DNA from: Sediminimonas qiaohouensis DSM 21189
GTDB taxonomy: Bacteria > Pseudomonadota > Alphaproteobacteria > Rhodobacterales > Rhodobacteraceae
NCBI RefSeq assembly: GCF_000423645.1
Contig: NZ_AUIJ01000002.1
Coordinates: forward strand, 186,001 to 250,000
Length of the DNA: 64,000 bases
Direction of reading: 5' to 3'
Shown here: one piece after another, positions 1 to 6,603 of the stretch
Layout of the letters: the number at the start of each line of letters is the position of its first letter
Position numbering within the stretch: position 1 is the first letter of the stretch
Translations under genes and position numbers: made by a program
The notes under the pieces: generated by a model
Database searches by the model: none
What the model saw: the letters and a program-made list of their open reading frames with translations, nothing else
What the model was told of the DNA's origin: nothing

Positions 1-179
1 TCATTGAGCGGGTATAGCGCACCTTTCGCCTCTGGCGGCCCATCCGGCCCATCGGGATAATCACCATCCGGGGGATCGGGGGGCGTGGTCCCGTCATCCT
101 CAGCCGGGCTGACGGGACCCATATCCACGTCCTCGGCCGCGCGCACGGTATCGCGCAGGTGATCAAGTCGATCGCTCAT
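1..179 (-). CDS. N-terminal 59 residues of a phage protein cut by the left edge
   Basis: This frame opens at ATG 179, four bases before the stop of the preceding small gene (ATGA overlap), and stays open to base 1. The visible part is acidic and low in complexity, with a stretch rich in Asp, Pro and Gly (DDGTTPPDPPDGDYPDG). Such a linker would suit the N-terminus of a larger replication protein. Downstream of a P4-type primase one expects a helicase, a DUF927 or a DUF5906 protein, but nothing in the visible residues proves this. Confidence 0.55.
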   Translation of the reverse strand, partial: MSDRLDHLRDTVRAAEDVDMGPVSPAEDDGTTPPDPPDGDYPDGPDGPPEAKGALYPLN

Positions 180-376
180 GCGCCACCCCGTGCCGTTTGC
201 AGAAGCTGCTCGAGCTCACCCACCAGCTCGTCGAAGGTCTGATCGCCGATCCGCTCCATCTTGGTCCCCAGTTCCCGGTGGCGGATGGCGCCTTGCAGCC
301 TCTCCGCCTCGGCATGCAGGCCCAGCCTGCGCAGTCTCTTGCGAACCTCTTGGGCGCGCTCAATCCGGTCTGACAT
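176..376 (-). CDS. Small coiled-coil-like phage protein, unknown
   Basis: This is a 66-residue charged protein starting MSDRIERAQEV. It is predicted to be mostly helical, with heptad-like Leu spacing (RLRRLGLHAEAERLQGAI and FDELVGELEQLLQ). The second ATG (376) is chosen because the GGAG upstream is seven bases away, whereas the first ATG (382) lies almost on top of it. The start overlaps the end of the primase gene, and the end overlaps the next gene by ATGA, so translation is probably coupled. No family is recognised. Confidence 0.6.
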   Translation of the reverse strand: MSDRIERAQEVRKRLRRLGLHAEAERLQGAIRHRELGTKMERIGDQTFDELVGELEQLLQTARGGA

Positions 377-1499
377 GGTCATACTCCGTGTAGTCCCCCA
401 TCAGCGCGTCGTTCAGATCGATGCCGTCGCCGGCATGCACGATCGAGACCCGCTCAACACGCGGCCGGCACGCCCGCGCGCGGCGCAGACCGGACAGCAG
501 CTTCGCGCGCGTCGAGCGCGGCTCTGAATCGCCGTCCTGTATGAAGATCAGGTGCTCGACCCACTCGGGCGGCAGGAAGGCATCCCGGTCATCGAGATCC
601 GGAACGCCGGCATATTTCATGCCCTGGCCGCGCAGAATGCGCCGGCCGGCCATGTTGCCGAGGTCTACACCGGCCCAATAGGCGGCCGCAGGCCAGGCGT
701 TGGCAATCCATGCGGTCGCAGTGGTCTCGATCCCCTCGCCCATGATCAGGCGGGTTGCCCCTTGCGGCGTGTAGAGACGGATCGCACCGCCCTTCTTTGA
801 CCCGAGCATTTTCTTGGCCTGGCACGGCTCACCATCCGGGCCGACGATCTGCGCCTTTCCTTTCGGTCGATGGAGGTCGAGCCAGGTGCGATGCACTCCT
901 ATAAATCCACCCTTCGGCCCCTGCACCGCGGCCAGCATGGCGGGGCCTCGGTGGATCTCGCGCCACCCGCCCGCCGGATCGGCCACCATGTACGGCAAAT
1001 CCGGATGGTATCGCAGGCAGCGTGACGGCTCAGGCAAGTCAAGCTTGCGACGCAGCAAGTAGGCCTCGGCGGCCGTGCCCCCTGTGGGCTTTCCCTGCTG
1101 CCATATCTCCCATGCCGCGCGCATGGCGGCCTTGCGGCGCTTTTCCGCGTCACGCTCCTGGGCGGCGCGCTTGCGTTCGTGTTCCCGCCGGCGACGCTCG
1201 GCCTCGGCCGGGTCGATCGACAGCTCGGCCTCGCCCACCAGCCAGGACAGTGCCGCCTTGAAATCGCACCCCATGACCAGCTGCACCAGGCCGATGCCAT
1301 CGCCGCCGCCACAATGGCGACAGTTATAGACACCGCGCTGCATGTTGATGCCGAAACGATCCCGGCCGCCGCAAACGGGACAGGGCCCGATCATCTCTGC
1401 GCCCGTCCGGTGCAGCCCCTCGATCGCGAGACGATCGACGATCTCGCCAATGGGAATCGCCTGCGCCTCGATCAGGCGTGGATCCTCGCGCGCCGCCAC
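360..1499 (-). CDS. Phage primase with zinc ribbon and Toprim domain
   Basis: This 379-residue protein would make primers for replication of the element. The N-terminus has a zinc ribbon of the P4/DnaG type with Cys40, Cys43, Cys60 and Cys63 (CPVCGG... NCRHCGGG). A long Arg/Glu/Lys helix follows at about 95-125. A Toprim-like core around residues 250-320 contains the acidic start LIMGEGIETT and a later FIQDGDSEP strand, as in the DUF7146/Toprim primases of alphaproteobacterial phages. No helicase domain is present, and one would be expected in the downstream gene cut by the window edge. The product stops four bases short of the next upstream gene. Confidence 0.88.
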   Translation of the reverse strand: MAAREDPRLIEAQAIPIGEIVDRLAIEGLHRTGAEMIGPCPVCGGRDRFGINMQRGVYNCRHCGGGDGIGLVQLVMGCDFKAALSWLVGEAELSIDPAEAERRRREHERKRAAQERDAEKRRKAAMRAAWEIWQQGKPTGGTAAEAYLLRRKLDLPEPSRCLRYHPDLPYMVADPAGGWREIHRGPAMLAAVQGPKGGFIGVHRTWLDLHRPKGKAQIVGPDGEPCQAKKMLGSKKGGAIRLYTPQGATRLIMGEGIETTATAWIANAWPAAAYWAGVDLGNMAGRRILRGQGMKYAGVPDLDDRDAFLPPEWVEHLIFIQDGDSEPRSTRAKLLSGLRRARACRPRVERVSIVHAGDGIDLNDALMGDYTEYDHVRPD

Positions 1500-1502
1500 G
1501 GA

Positions 1503-1811
1503 TCAGGCCCCCTGCACGCGGGCGCGGAATTCATCGTAGCGATCGCCGAACCGGCGCAGAAAGTAGTGCCGCACCTCGTAGGTCAGGCGTGCCAGGGCAT
1601 TCTGCCGTGGTTGACCCGGCTCGGTATCGCAAAGCTGCGAGGCCGCGTGCCACACCGGGCTTAGCGACTGGTCGCAGTCGGCGCTGTCGGGCAGCGCCTC
1701 GCTCAGCGCGTCGAGATAAACCCGGAAAGACGGATCCGTGGATGATGACATGACGACCGACACCGATGCCGTGATCAGGACACGTTCCGCCATCTGACCG
1801 ATGCTGCTCAT
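1503..1811 (-). CDS. Hypothetical phage early protein
   Basis: This 102-residue protein begins MSSIGQMAERV and has a Ser/Val-rich N-terminal part. It ends in an amphipathic helical part (ARLTYEVRHYFLRRFGDRYDEF). Its start overlaps the upstream stop by ATGA and it lies three bases before the primase gene, so it belongs to the leftward replication operon. The family is not recognised. A second Met (residue 7) could also be used. Confidence 0.6.
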   Translation of the reverse strand: MSSIGQMAERVLITASVSVVMSSSTDPSFRVYLDALSEALPDSADCDQSLSPVWHAASQLCDTEPGQPRQNALARLTYEVRHYFLRRFGDRYDEFRARVQGA

Positions 1812-2140
1812 TGCAAATCCGCCCTCTTTTGCCAGTCGAACTCGACGCCGCCGCGTTCAGCCTCGATGCCGTCCGGCACGGGGCCGGGATCTGGCGGGCA
1901 AGCCTCATCGAGCCACAGCGTCAGATCGTGCTGCAACTTTTGACCCGCTGCGCCGGGCGTCACCCGGCAATGCCCCAGGAAATCCAACACCATGTCGCGG
2001 GCCAGTGTTTCCTCCGGCACCCACTCCAGCGCCGACTTTGCCAGATCGACCTGGTCGCGCCACTGCAGCTGCCCGGTGCGGGCCTTGAGCGCGACCGTCT
2101 GCGCCTGCAGACCGAACGCAATGATCGGGGAACGGCTCAT
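1808..2140 (-). CDS. Hypothetical phage early protein
   Basis: This is a 110-residue acidic protein starting MSRSPIIAFG. The start at 2140 is fixed by an ATGA overlap with the stop of the DUF6378 gene, and the end overlaps the following gene in the same way. The C-terminal half is rich in Asp, Glu and Pro (LDEACPPDPGPVPDGIEAE). No catalytic motif is visible and I do not recognise the family. Confidence 0.6.
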   Translation of the reverse strand: MSRSPIIAFGLQAQTVALKARTGQLQWRDQVDLAKSALEWVPEETLARDMVLDFLGHCRVTPGAAGQKLQHDLTLWLDEACPPDPGPVPDGIEAERGGVEFDWQKRADLQ

Positions 2141-2427
2141 TGCACATCCTCCGCGTCCGGCAGGTATTTGGTCGCGAGTTCTCCACCGCACGCCGCATAC
2201 CCGGCAATATCGACCCAGTTGTCTGCATGCACCGGATTGCCACGGGCGCGGGCCGCCTTCAGCATCACGAGCATCAGCGCAACGTCATGGGGGCGAACAT
2301 CTATACCAAGGTGCGCGGACCAATAATCAGCAATGAGATCGAAATTGTCTTCCATGTCGCCATGGGTCGCCGCCCGGTCAACCGTCACCGCCTGCGCCGC
2401 TGCGTCAAGAATCTCCGCCCTGATCAT
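2137..2427 (-). CDS. DUF6378 domain protein
   Basis: This 96-residue protein starts at MIRAEILDAAAQAV. It shows the pattern of DUF6378, a common phage family: an N-terminal helix, the segment DRAATHGDMEDNF, then IADYW, ALMLVMLKAARA and finally NWVDIAGYAAC. The conserved His, Glu and Asp residues resemble all-alpha nucleotide pyrophosphohydrolases (MazG-like), which is an inference, not a demonstrated activity. Upstream in-frame ATGs are rejected because 2427 gives an ATGA overlap with the preceding gene. Confidence 0.75.
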   Translation of the reverse strand: MIRAEILDAAAQAVTVDRAATHGDMEDNFDLIADYWSAHLGIDVRPHDVALMLVMLKAARARGNPVHADNWVDIAGYAACGGELATKYLPDAEDVQ

Positions 2428-2666
2428 TGCGCCCACCACCGTTCTGGCATTCCACCATCGCGATTTTCTGGACGCGTGGCGCGACACTGGTGCTTTTCCA
2501 TATCCTTGCGGACGCGATGCACGCGGCCCAGCACGCTATTGCGGGTCACCAGGCGGCGTTGGCGCGCACTCAAGAGCTTCGCGATCTCGCGCATGGACAT
2601 TCCGCGCGCCTCGTGCATGTCGAGGATCTCCAGAAGCTCCAGATCATCCGATCGGCTATGTGCCAT
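2424..2666 (-). CDS. Small helix-turn-helix-like phage protein
   Basis: This 80-residue protein starts MAHSRSDD. The segment LEILDMHEARGMSMREIAKLLSARQ followed by TRNSVLGRVHRVRKDM looks like a helix-turn-helix in which the recognition helix ends in a basic stretch. This resembles GcrA-like or sigma-region-4-like small phage regulators. An AGGAGG sequence lies about seven bases before ATG 2666, and ATG 2669 is also possible. The gene overlaps its neighbours on both sides. Confidence 0.6.
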   Translation of the reverse strand: MAHSRSDDLELLEILDMHEARGMSMREIAKLLSARQRRLVTRNSVLGRVHRVRKDMEKHQCRATRPENRDGGMPERWWAQ

Positions 2667-2907
2667 CATGCCCCTCCTCGAATATCTCTGCGGCCGCGCG
2701 CGACAGCGCCGCCAGCTCCAGTGGCGTGTCGGAATCGACGAACCCGCAGGCGATCGGCGGCGTGTCCGCCGGCTCATCCGGGCGGTTGCCGTCACGCACC
2801 CGAAGCGACCACATGCGTGCGCCGCAGGACGACACGGTCATATCGACCAGCAGATGCCCGAACGGCAGGCGCACCCTGCGGACAATATCCATGGCCCCCG
2901 CACTCAT
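2656..2907 (-). CDS. Hypothetical phage early protein
   Basis: This is an 83-residue protein starting MSAGAMDIVRR. The middle is beta-rich (LPFGHLLVDMTVSSCGARMWSLRV) and it ends in an acidic helix (LAALSRAAAEIFEEG). It overlaps the genes before and after it by a few bases, consistent with one leftward operon. I do not recognise the family. Confidence 0.55.
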   Translation of the reverse strand: MSAGAMDIVRRVRLPFGHLLVDMTVSSCGARMWSLRVRDGNRPDEPADTPPIACGFVDSDTPLELAALSRAAAEIFEEGHDGT

Positions 2908-3056
2908 GCGGTCACCCGCAGCTGATGCCAGCGCTGTTGCACCTGAAGCAGCGTTAAACCCAGGTCATCCGCCAGATCGCATAAAGCGCTGTAGCGACCG
3001 CCGGTTTCGATCACACGCAGGTCCAGCGCCTCGGTCCACAAGGGATGCTCATGCAT
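2904..3056 (-). CDS. 50-residue phage protein, unknown
   Basis: The product begins MHEHPLWTEAL and ends LQQRWHQLRVTA. It is predicted to be helical with a possible helix-turn-helix (YSALCDLADDLGLTLLQVQQRW). The start at 3056 follows GGGGAGG and overlaps the stop of the upstream frame as TGATG, which supports both genes. A longer reading with upstream Met codons would run through that ribosome site and is less likely. Confidence 0.6.
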   Translation of the reverse strand: MHEHPLWTEALDLRVIETGGRYSALCDLADDLGLTLLQVQQRWHQLRVTA

Positions 3057-3226
3057 CACATGACCTCCCCGAAAAGGCGGGCGCGGCGGCACACCTGCCA
3101 ACCGCGCCCGAAGTCCAACAGGGGGGATTCCAGCGGGGTCGCCGCCGCTGGACGGCATTGGTCGAGCGCGGGCAACTCGCGGTGCCTATTCGGCATCCTG
3201 TCCTCGGCGGATACAGGAGCATCCAT
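3056..3226 (-). CDS. Possible 56-residue phage protein
   Basis: The frame ends TGATG on the next gene, so something is translated here, but the start is uncertain. ATG 3226 gives 56 residues (MDAPVSAEDRM... RARLFGEVM). The frame stays open upstream to 3814, through a region with hairpins and a better-looking micro-gene in another frame, so most of the longer version is probably not protein. Candidate longer starts include ATG 3382. No family is recognised and base use is less convincing than in neighbouring genes. Confidence 0.35.
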   Translation of the reverse strand: MDAPVSAEDRMPNRHRELPALDQCRPAAATPLESPLLDFGRGWQVCRRARLFGEVM

Positions 3227-3306
3227 CGCTTGCTCTTGAGCTGCAGGGGCCTTCCCCACGACCACGCTCGGGAAAGCACCGTGGCGCTTGCCGGAAAGCG
3301 GCTTGT

Positions 3307-3341
3307 AGGTAAGGGGCTTTCCGCCCCCTACCTTTATTTCT
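3307..3341 (+). terminator. Hairpin followed by T-rich run on the plus strand
   Basis: Two arms, AGGTAAGGGG and CCCCCTACCT, pair around a short loop and are followed by TTATTTCTT on the plus strand, which is the layout of a rho-independent terminator. No plus-strand gene leads into it. It could end an antisense or small RNA, or act as a structure in the leftward transcript. Confidence 0.35.
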
Positions 3342-3525
3342 TGGCGGGGTTTTCTCCCGCAGTTTGCATGGCTAGCCTCCATTCCGAACGTCGCGCCTCT
3401 TGTCAGCGGCTGGCGCAAGTGGCCATTCTCAACTCTTGCCTGTATCGCCTCATCCTCGATCCGGCGAAACCGGCCCCGCACATACCCCGACCACAGATCG
3501 GGAAACTCTCTCGCTGACTCGATTC

Positions 3526-3618
3526 TCAGCGCAACAGCTTCCAGACGATAAGGATCTGAGTGACCGCCAGCGCAAACTGCGCAAGAGCGATCGCAAAAAG
3601 CAAAAGTTCGGTCGTCAT
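3526..3618 (-). CDS. 30-residue single-pass membrane micro-protein
   Basis: ATG 3618, about six bases after a GGAG, opens a frame of 30 residues (MTTELLLFAIAL ... VWKLLR) that is one hydrophobic helix with a basic C-terminus, so it should sit in the inner membrane with the C-terminus inside. Small membrane proteins of this kind are common in phage early and lysis regions, for example as superinfection or host-lysis modulators. The role cannot be assigned from sequence. A hydrophobic frame of this length with a ribosome site is unlikely by chance in such GC-rich DNA. Confidence 0.5.
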   Translation of the reverse strand: MTTELLLFAIALAQFALAVTQILIVWKLLR

Positions 3619-3755
3619 GTGAGTGCTCCAGCCTTGTGTTATGGAGTTGGGTGGGCATCAGGCGCCCGCCGCGCACTGACGAACAAGATGTTTCCGGCCC
3701 CGCCGCCGCGCTCGGGGCTGCATCGTGAAGGCGCAGGCCGGAAAGCGGAGATCTA

Positions 3756-3781
3756 CGCCGGGGCGATGCAGTGCCCCGGCG
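3756..3781. repeat. Perfect 9-bp inverted repeat
   Basis: CGCCGGGGC and GCCCCGGCG pair perfectly around an eight-base loop. There is no T run on either side, so it is not a standard intrinsic terminator. It may be a regulatory RNA hairpin or protein site in the leftward early transcript. Confidence 0.6.
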
Positions 3782-3831
3782 ATCCCTGGCGAGATCACTG
3801 GACATGACATGCACCCCGTTCTGAACCGAAT

Positions 3832-3870
3832 GAAAAGGACGCGGCCGGGAACCTGCCGACCCGGCCGCGC
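3832..3870 (-). terminator. Leftward intrinsic terminator inside the early operon
   Basis: On the minus strand a perfect 10-bp stem (CGCGGCCGGG and its complement) with a ten-base loop is followed by TCCTTTTC. It lies after the first three leftward early genes and before the micro-protein and replication genes. Expression of the latter therefore needs read-through, antitermination or another promoter. Confidence 0.6.
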
Positions 3871-3949
3871 CAAGGTGGCCTGCCCATCAAGCAAAGCAGG
3901 CTCCCAAGCCCGACCTGGGGGAGGCCGGGATACGATGCGGGGCCCGCCA

Positions 3950-4105
3950 TCATCGACGCCCCCCGTTCAAGCGATGGAAGAATTTTTCCGAGCGGCGATG
4001 CCAGCGACGCGACCGCGCCTGCCAGAGGGCCGCGCGCCGCTCCGCGCGCCGCCCCCTGCTCACGCAAAGCAGGCCGGCGATATAGATCAGAACGCGCCGG
4101 ACCAT
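3950..4105 (-). CDS. 51-residue basic protein with N-terminal hydrophobic helix
   Basis: ATG 4105 follows directly on the stop of the preceding gene (TGA ATG) with GGGAGG just upstream. The product has a short hydrophobic start (VLIYIAGLLCV) followed by a very basic tail rich in Arg, Trp and His, ending HRLNGGRR. It may be a membrane-anchored or nucleic-acid-binding phage protein. The family is unknown. The ribosome site and exact spacing make it a likely gene. Confidence 0.5.
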   Translation of the reverse strand: MVRRVLIYIAGLLCVSRGRRAERRAALWQARSRRWHRRSEKFFHRLNGGRR

Positions 4106-4390
4106 TCACGCCGCCCTCCCGCTATCCGGGCCCAGCACCGTCTCGGCGCCCGCGATCACCAGCACGGCCGTGACATAGCTGAGCGCCGCGTCGTGATCGC
4201 AGCGCAGCCAGTTGATCACCTGCCGTTCCGAGACATCAAGCACCGGCGCCGCGCGCTGCGCGACCCCGCGTTCGCTCTCGGCCGGAAAGGCGCGCCAGAG
4301 CATGCCGGCGAACCACTTGCGGGACCGAGTGCGGTGCCCCGACCAGGCAAATTTACCTCGCCGTGCATTTTGTGCAGGATTTTTCCACAT
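4106..4390 (-). CDS. Small phage DNA-binding-like protein
   Basis: This 94-residue protein starts MWKNPAQNARR after a strong GGAGGGAAC ribosome site. The basic N-terminus precedes a helical region with VLDVSERQVINWLRCDHDAA, which reads as a helix-turn-helix, then a hydrophobic helix (LSYVTAVLVIAGAE). It is the second gene leftward from the promoter at 4776 and is probably an early regulator. I do not recognise a named family. Confidence 0.6.
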   Translation of the reverse strand: MWKNPAQNARRGKFAWSGHRTRSRKWFAGMLWRAFPAESERGVAQRAAPVLDVSERQVINWLRCDHDAALSYVTAVLVIAGAETVLGPDSGRAA

Positions 4391-4461
4391 GTTCCCTCCA
4401 TCCTTGTCCTGTGTGGACGGATGAGAGGAAACAATCGAAAGGACGGATCGGGGCGTTGCGG

Positions 4462-4719
4462 TCATGCGGCGCCCCTTTTCGTGACCGGCTGCGCATGCAT
4501 CTTGGCAATCATATCAGCCGTGACCTGAAACCCGCGTGCACGCGCTGCACACAAAAGCGGATAATGATAGCGAGCAGGAACCGACTGCTTCTCTGCCCAC
4601 TTATGAACTTGATGCACAGACACCGAAATATCCGGAAACTGCCTCTTCAAATCCGCGGCCAACTCCGCCCGTGTAGGCCACAGGTTCACCAGATCACGAA
4701 TGCACAACAAGCCGCTCAT
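4462..4719 (-). CDS. Cro/YdaS-like DNA-binding protein
   Basis: This 85-residue protein starts MSGLLCIRDLVNLW. It contains a helix-turn-helix (LAADLKRQFPDISVSVHQVHKWAEKQSVPARYHYPLLCAA) like the Cro/YdaS family of phage regulators, where the second helix fixes which operators are bound. It is the first gene of the leftward operon and lies opposite the repressor, the place expected of a Cro-like antirepressor. ATG 4719 is chosen because GGAA lies about six bases upstream. An upstream frame to 4776 would run across the operators and is unlikely. It probably competes with the repressor for the same 17-bp sites. Confidence 0.7.
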   Translation of the reverse strand: MSGLLCIRDLVNLWPTRAELAADLKRQFPDISVSVHQVHKWAEKQSVPARYHYPLLCAARARGFQVTADMIAKMHAQPVTKRGAA

Positions 4720-4731
4720 ATCCATTTCCAC

Positions 4732-4776
4732 ATCGACGTTTCTTCGATCTCTATCGACGTTTCTTCGATAGGTCAA
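4732..4776 (-). promoter_or_regulatory. Leftward early promoter with two operators
   Basis: Two identical 17-bp sites ATCGACGTTTCTTCGAT lie at 4732-4748 and 4753-4769, 21 bp apart (two helical turns). Each has the dyad ATCGA...TCGAT. On the minus strand TTGACC (4776-4771) is followed after 17 bp by TAGAGA, so one operator fills the spacer and the other covers the start site. A bound repressor would block this promoter. Confidence 0.7.
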
Positions 4777-4793
4777 TACCCGGCAATTCTTCG

Positions 4794-4810
4794 ATAGACG
4801 ATTTGTCGAG
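4794..4810. promoter_or_regulatory. Degenerate third operator before the repressor gene
   Basis: ATAGACGATTTGTCGAG matches the 17-bp operator at 12 positions and sits just upstream of the repressor gene, where it could provide autoregulation. Confidence 0.4.
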
Positions 4811-4848
4811 AGTCGTGATCAAAGAAGGTGAGCAAAAGGAGGAATCCG

Positions 4849-5136
4849 ATGTCCGCGATCAAGGATCTTGACCCCATGGAAGTCGGGCGCCGATTGCGGG
4901 CGCTTCGCGAATTCCATGGCAAGAACAAACATGACTTCGCTACCTCGGTCGGGATCGACCCAACGAGTTACGGGCGCATTGAGCGCGGCGACAAGCCATT
5001 GAAGGCTGAGATGGCGTTCAGGATTACCGAAAGATGGGGCGCTTCGATGGACTTTATCTACCGAGGGCGCCTAACCGAACTACCAGCCAAGATGGCAGAC
5101 AGCCTCATGACGAATCTCACCCACACCCAGGAATAA
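4849..5136 (+). CDS. XRE-family phage repressor, short form
   Basis: The 95-residue protein starts MSAIKDLDPMEVG. Its N-terminal two-thirds is an XRE helix-turn-helix (RRLRALREFHGKNKHDFATSVGIDPTSYGRIERGDKPLK) with the typical RIERG end. There is no RecA-cleavable peptidase domain, so if it is the immunity repressor it would not be inactivated in the LexA/CI manner. AAGGAGG seven bases before ATG 4849 fixes the start. A GTG at 4828 in frame would place the ribosome site inside the gene. It lies between the two operator clusters and most likely keeps both early operons silent. Confidence 0.8.
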   Translation: MSAIKDLDPMEVGRRLRALREFHGKNKHDFATSVGIDPTSYGRIERGDKPLKAEMAFRITERWGASMDFIYRGRLTELPAKMADSLMTNLTHTQE

Positions 5137-5270
5137 GCGCGGTCTATACTGACATGTGACACCCGCGCGACAGCGAACAAGAACTTCTCTTCAAAGTCGT
5201 AATTCATTCCAATACTCTCCCTCAAAGCGTGACAACCACGAAGTAGTGTGAGGCGCGGCTCAGGCTGTCA

Positions 5271-5325
5271 ATCGACGTTTCTTCTATTTTTATTATTGAC
5301 AATCGAAGTTTCGTCGAGTGAGTAT
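5271..5325 (+). promoter_or_regulatory. Rightward early promoter with two operators
   Basis: ATCGACGTTTCTTCTAT (5271-5287) differs by one base from the leftward operators, and ATCGAAGTTTCGTCGAG (5302-5318) is a looser copy. Between them a perfect TTGACA (5296-5301) is followed after 17-18 bp by a weak -10 (TGAGTAT). The second operator lies in the promoter spacer, the same geometry as on the leftward side. Confidence 0.65.
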
Positions 5326-5354
5326 CGCCCCCATCACACCGATGGAGGCACGTC

Positions 5355-5678
5355 ATGCTTACCCCGACACCCCCGACGCCAGAAGACCTCGCAAGCGCCA
5401 CGCGCCTTGTGAGTAATCCGCGCGCCAGCACGCCGCCGGCGGCCCGCGCCCGCGCATGGGCCATGCTCAAGGCCGCACGCGGCCAGCGCACGGATTACGC
5501 CGCCCCGATCTTTCGCACACCCGATGCGGCGCCCTGGCATCCGGATCCCGACATGCGCCGCGTGTTCGATGGGTTCCACTGCGACCGGATATCGGCCCGC
5601 ATCGCGGATCGAGTGCGCGAGATTGCACAGCGTAAGGGCTACCAGCTGCGCCCCGATCCGAACGGAGGCGCGGCATGA
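5355..5678 (+). CDS. Hypothetical phage early protein
   Basis: This 107-residue protein starts MLTPTPPTPEDL after a GGAGG six bases upstream. It is the first gene under the rightward promoter. The N-terminus is Pro/Thr/Ala-rich. The second half contains FDGFHCDRISARIADRVREIAQRKGY, which is predicted helical. No family is recognised. Its first position suggests a delayed-early regulator or host-takeover role, which is inference only. Confidence 0.6.
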   Translation: MLTPTPPTPEDLASATRLVSNPRASTPPAARARAWAMLKAARGQRTDYAAPIFRTPDAAPWHPDPDMRRVFDGFHCDRISARIADRVREIAQRKGYQLRPDPNGGAA

Positions 5679-5923
5679 AGCGATCGATGAAGATGGCGTT
5701 GGCCGATGCCGAGCCGCACGGCCTTTCGAAGGTTCACGGCGGATACAAGGCCCGCGATGCACGCGGCGAAATCTATGCCTTTGCCGCACTGCACTCTCCG
5801 CAAACCATACGGGCACTGCACGATAGGGCGCTGCTCGACTTTTGGGGCCCTGAAAAGGCGGCGTGCCTCACGCAGCTCGGATCAGAGCGCCTCGAGGAGC
5901 TTCGAGCGGAGGCAGGTCAATGA
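5675..5923 (+). CDS. Hypothetical phage early protein
   Basis: This 82-residue protein starts at an ATGA overlap with the previous stop. It reads MKRSMKMALADAEPHG, then a mixed alpha/beta middle (YKARDARGEIYAFAALHSP) and a charged helical end (SERLEELRAEAGQ). It is translationally coupled to both neighbours. I do not recognise the family. Confidence 0.55.
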   Translation: MKRSMKMALADAEPHGLSKVHGGYKARDARGEIYAFAALHSPQTIRALHDRALLDFWGPEKAACLTQLGSERLEELRAEAGQ

Positions 5924-6603
5924 CAGCCGCCCTCCGCGTCCTGATCGGCTGCGCCACCTCATGCGTGGCACTGGATGCATTTCTGGCGCGCGGCCATGAC
6001 GCGTGGCAGTGCGATATCCTGTCGGCCGACCAGCCCACCAACCGGCATATCCAGGACGACATCCGCAATGTGCTGACGTGGGGATGGGATCTGCTGATCG
6101 TGTCTAACCCGCCTTGCACTCGCCTGTGTCGAAGCGGGCAACGGTGGCTTTATGGCCCCGGCAAGACGCACCCGAAGAAACTACCAAAGGGGCGGACGCA
6201 TGCCGACATGATCGCCGAGTTCGAGGAAGGCGTGGAGGTGTTCAAGGCGTGTTTCAACGCTCCGATCCCACACGTCGCCATCGAGAACCCGGAAATGAAC
6301 ATCCATGCGCGCGAGGCGATGCCCTACCTGCCACGGCCGCAGATCGTCCAGCCGTGGTGGTTCGGGGATCCCGTGTTCAAGGCGACCGGCCTCTATCTTC
6401 GTAACCTGCCGGAGCTGCTGGAATCCAACCGACTGACACCGCCAGAGCGCGGGACCGAAGAATACAAACAATGGGCCGCCATTCATCGTGCACCGCCGGG
6501 GCCCGATCGCTGGAAGATCCGCAGCAAGACATTTCCCGGCATGGCCGAGGCTTGGGCGGACCAATGGGGCGGTTACGCCCTGCAACAGGAGGCCGCAGCA
6601 TGA
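5920..6603 (+). CDS. C5-cytosine-methyltransferase-like phage protein
   Basis: The 227-residue protein starts at ATG 5920, overlapping the previous stop. It resembles the large domain of cytosine methyltransferases: a first strand and loop ALRVLIGCATSCVALDAFLARGHD, an acidic end of strand two (WQCDILS), DDIRNVL, then SNPPCT in the place of the catalytic PPC motif IV and IENPEMN in the place of motif VI (ENV). It lacks an obvious FxGxG motif I, a clear motif VIII-X region and a target-recognition domain. It is about 100 residues shorter than M.HhaI. It may be a minimal or inactive methyltransferase, possibly protecting phage DNA. There is no partner restriction gene. Confidence 0.65.
   Translation: MTAALRVLIGCATSCVALDAFLARGHDAWQCDILSADQPTNRHIQDDIRNVLTWGWDLLIVSNPPCTRLCRSGQRWLYGPGKTHPKKLPKGRTHADMIAEFEEGVEVFKACFNAPIPHVAIENPEMNIHAREAMPYLPRPQIVQPWWFGDPVFKATGLYLRNLPELLESNRLTPPERGTEEYKQWAAIHRAPPGPDRWKIRSKTFPGMAEAWADQWGGYALQQEAAA

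Larger units (their letters stand above)
3619..3949. other. Non-coding stretch with strong hairpins inside the leftward operon
   Basis: No convincing gene is seen here. The stretch holds two perfect inverted repeats (at 3756-3781 and 3840-3869), the second of which looks like a leftward terminator. Frames that cross it are rich in Arg, Ser and Pro and have no ribosome sites. Confidence 0.5.

Noticed and set aside
3795-3953. Minus-strand frame starting MMAGPASY next to the 51-residue gene
   Set aside because: It runs straight through the perfect terminator hairpin and has a composition typical of non-coding GC-rich DNA.
5058-5207. 49-residue minus-strand frame with a weak GGGAGAG site, antisense to the end of the repressor gene
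   Set aside because: It overlaps the repressor by 79 bases, has no family pattern and a poor ribosome site. It could be a chance frame.
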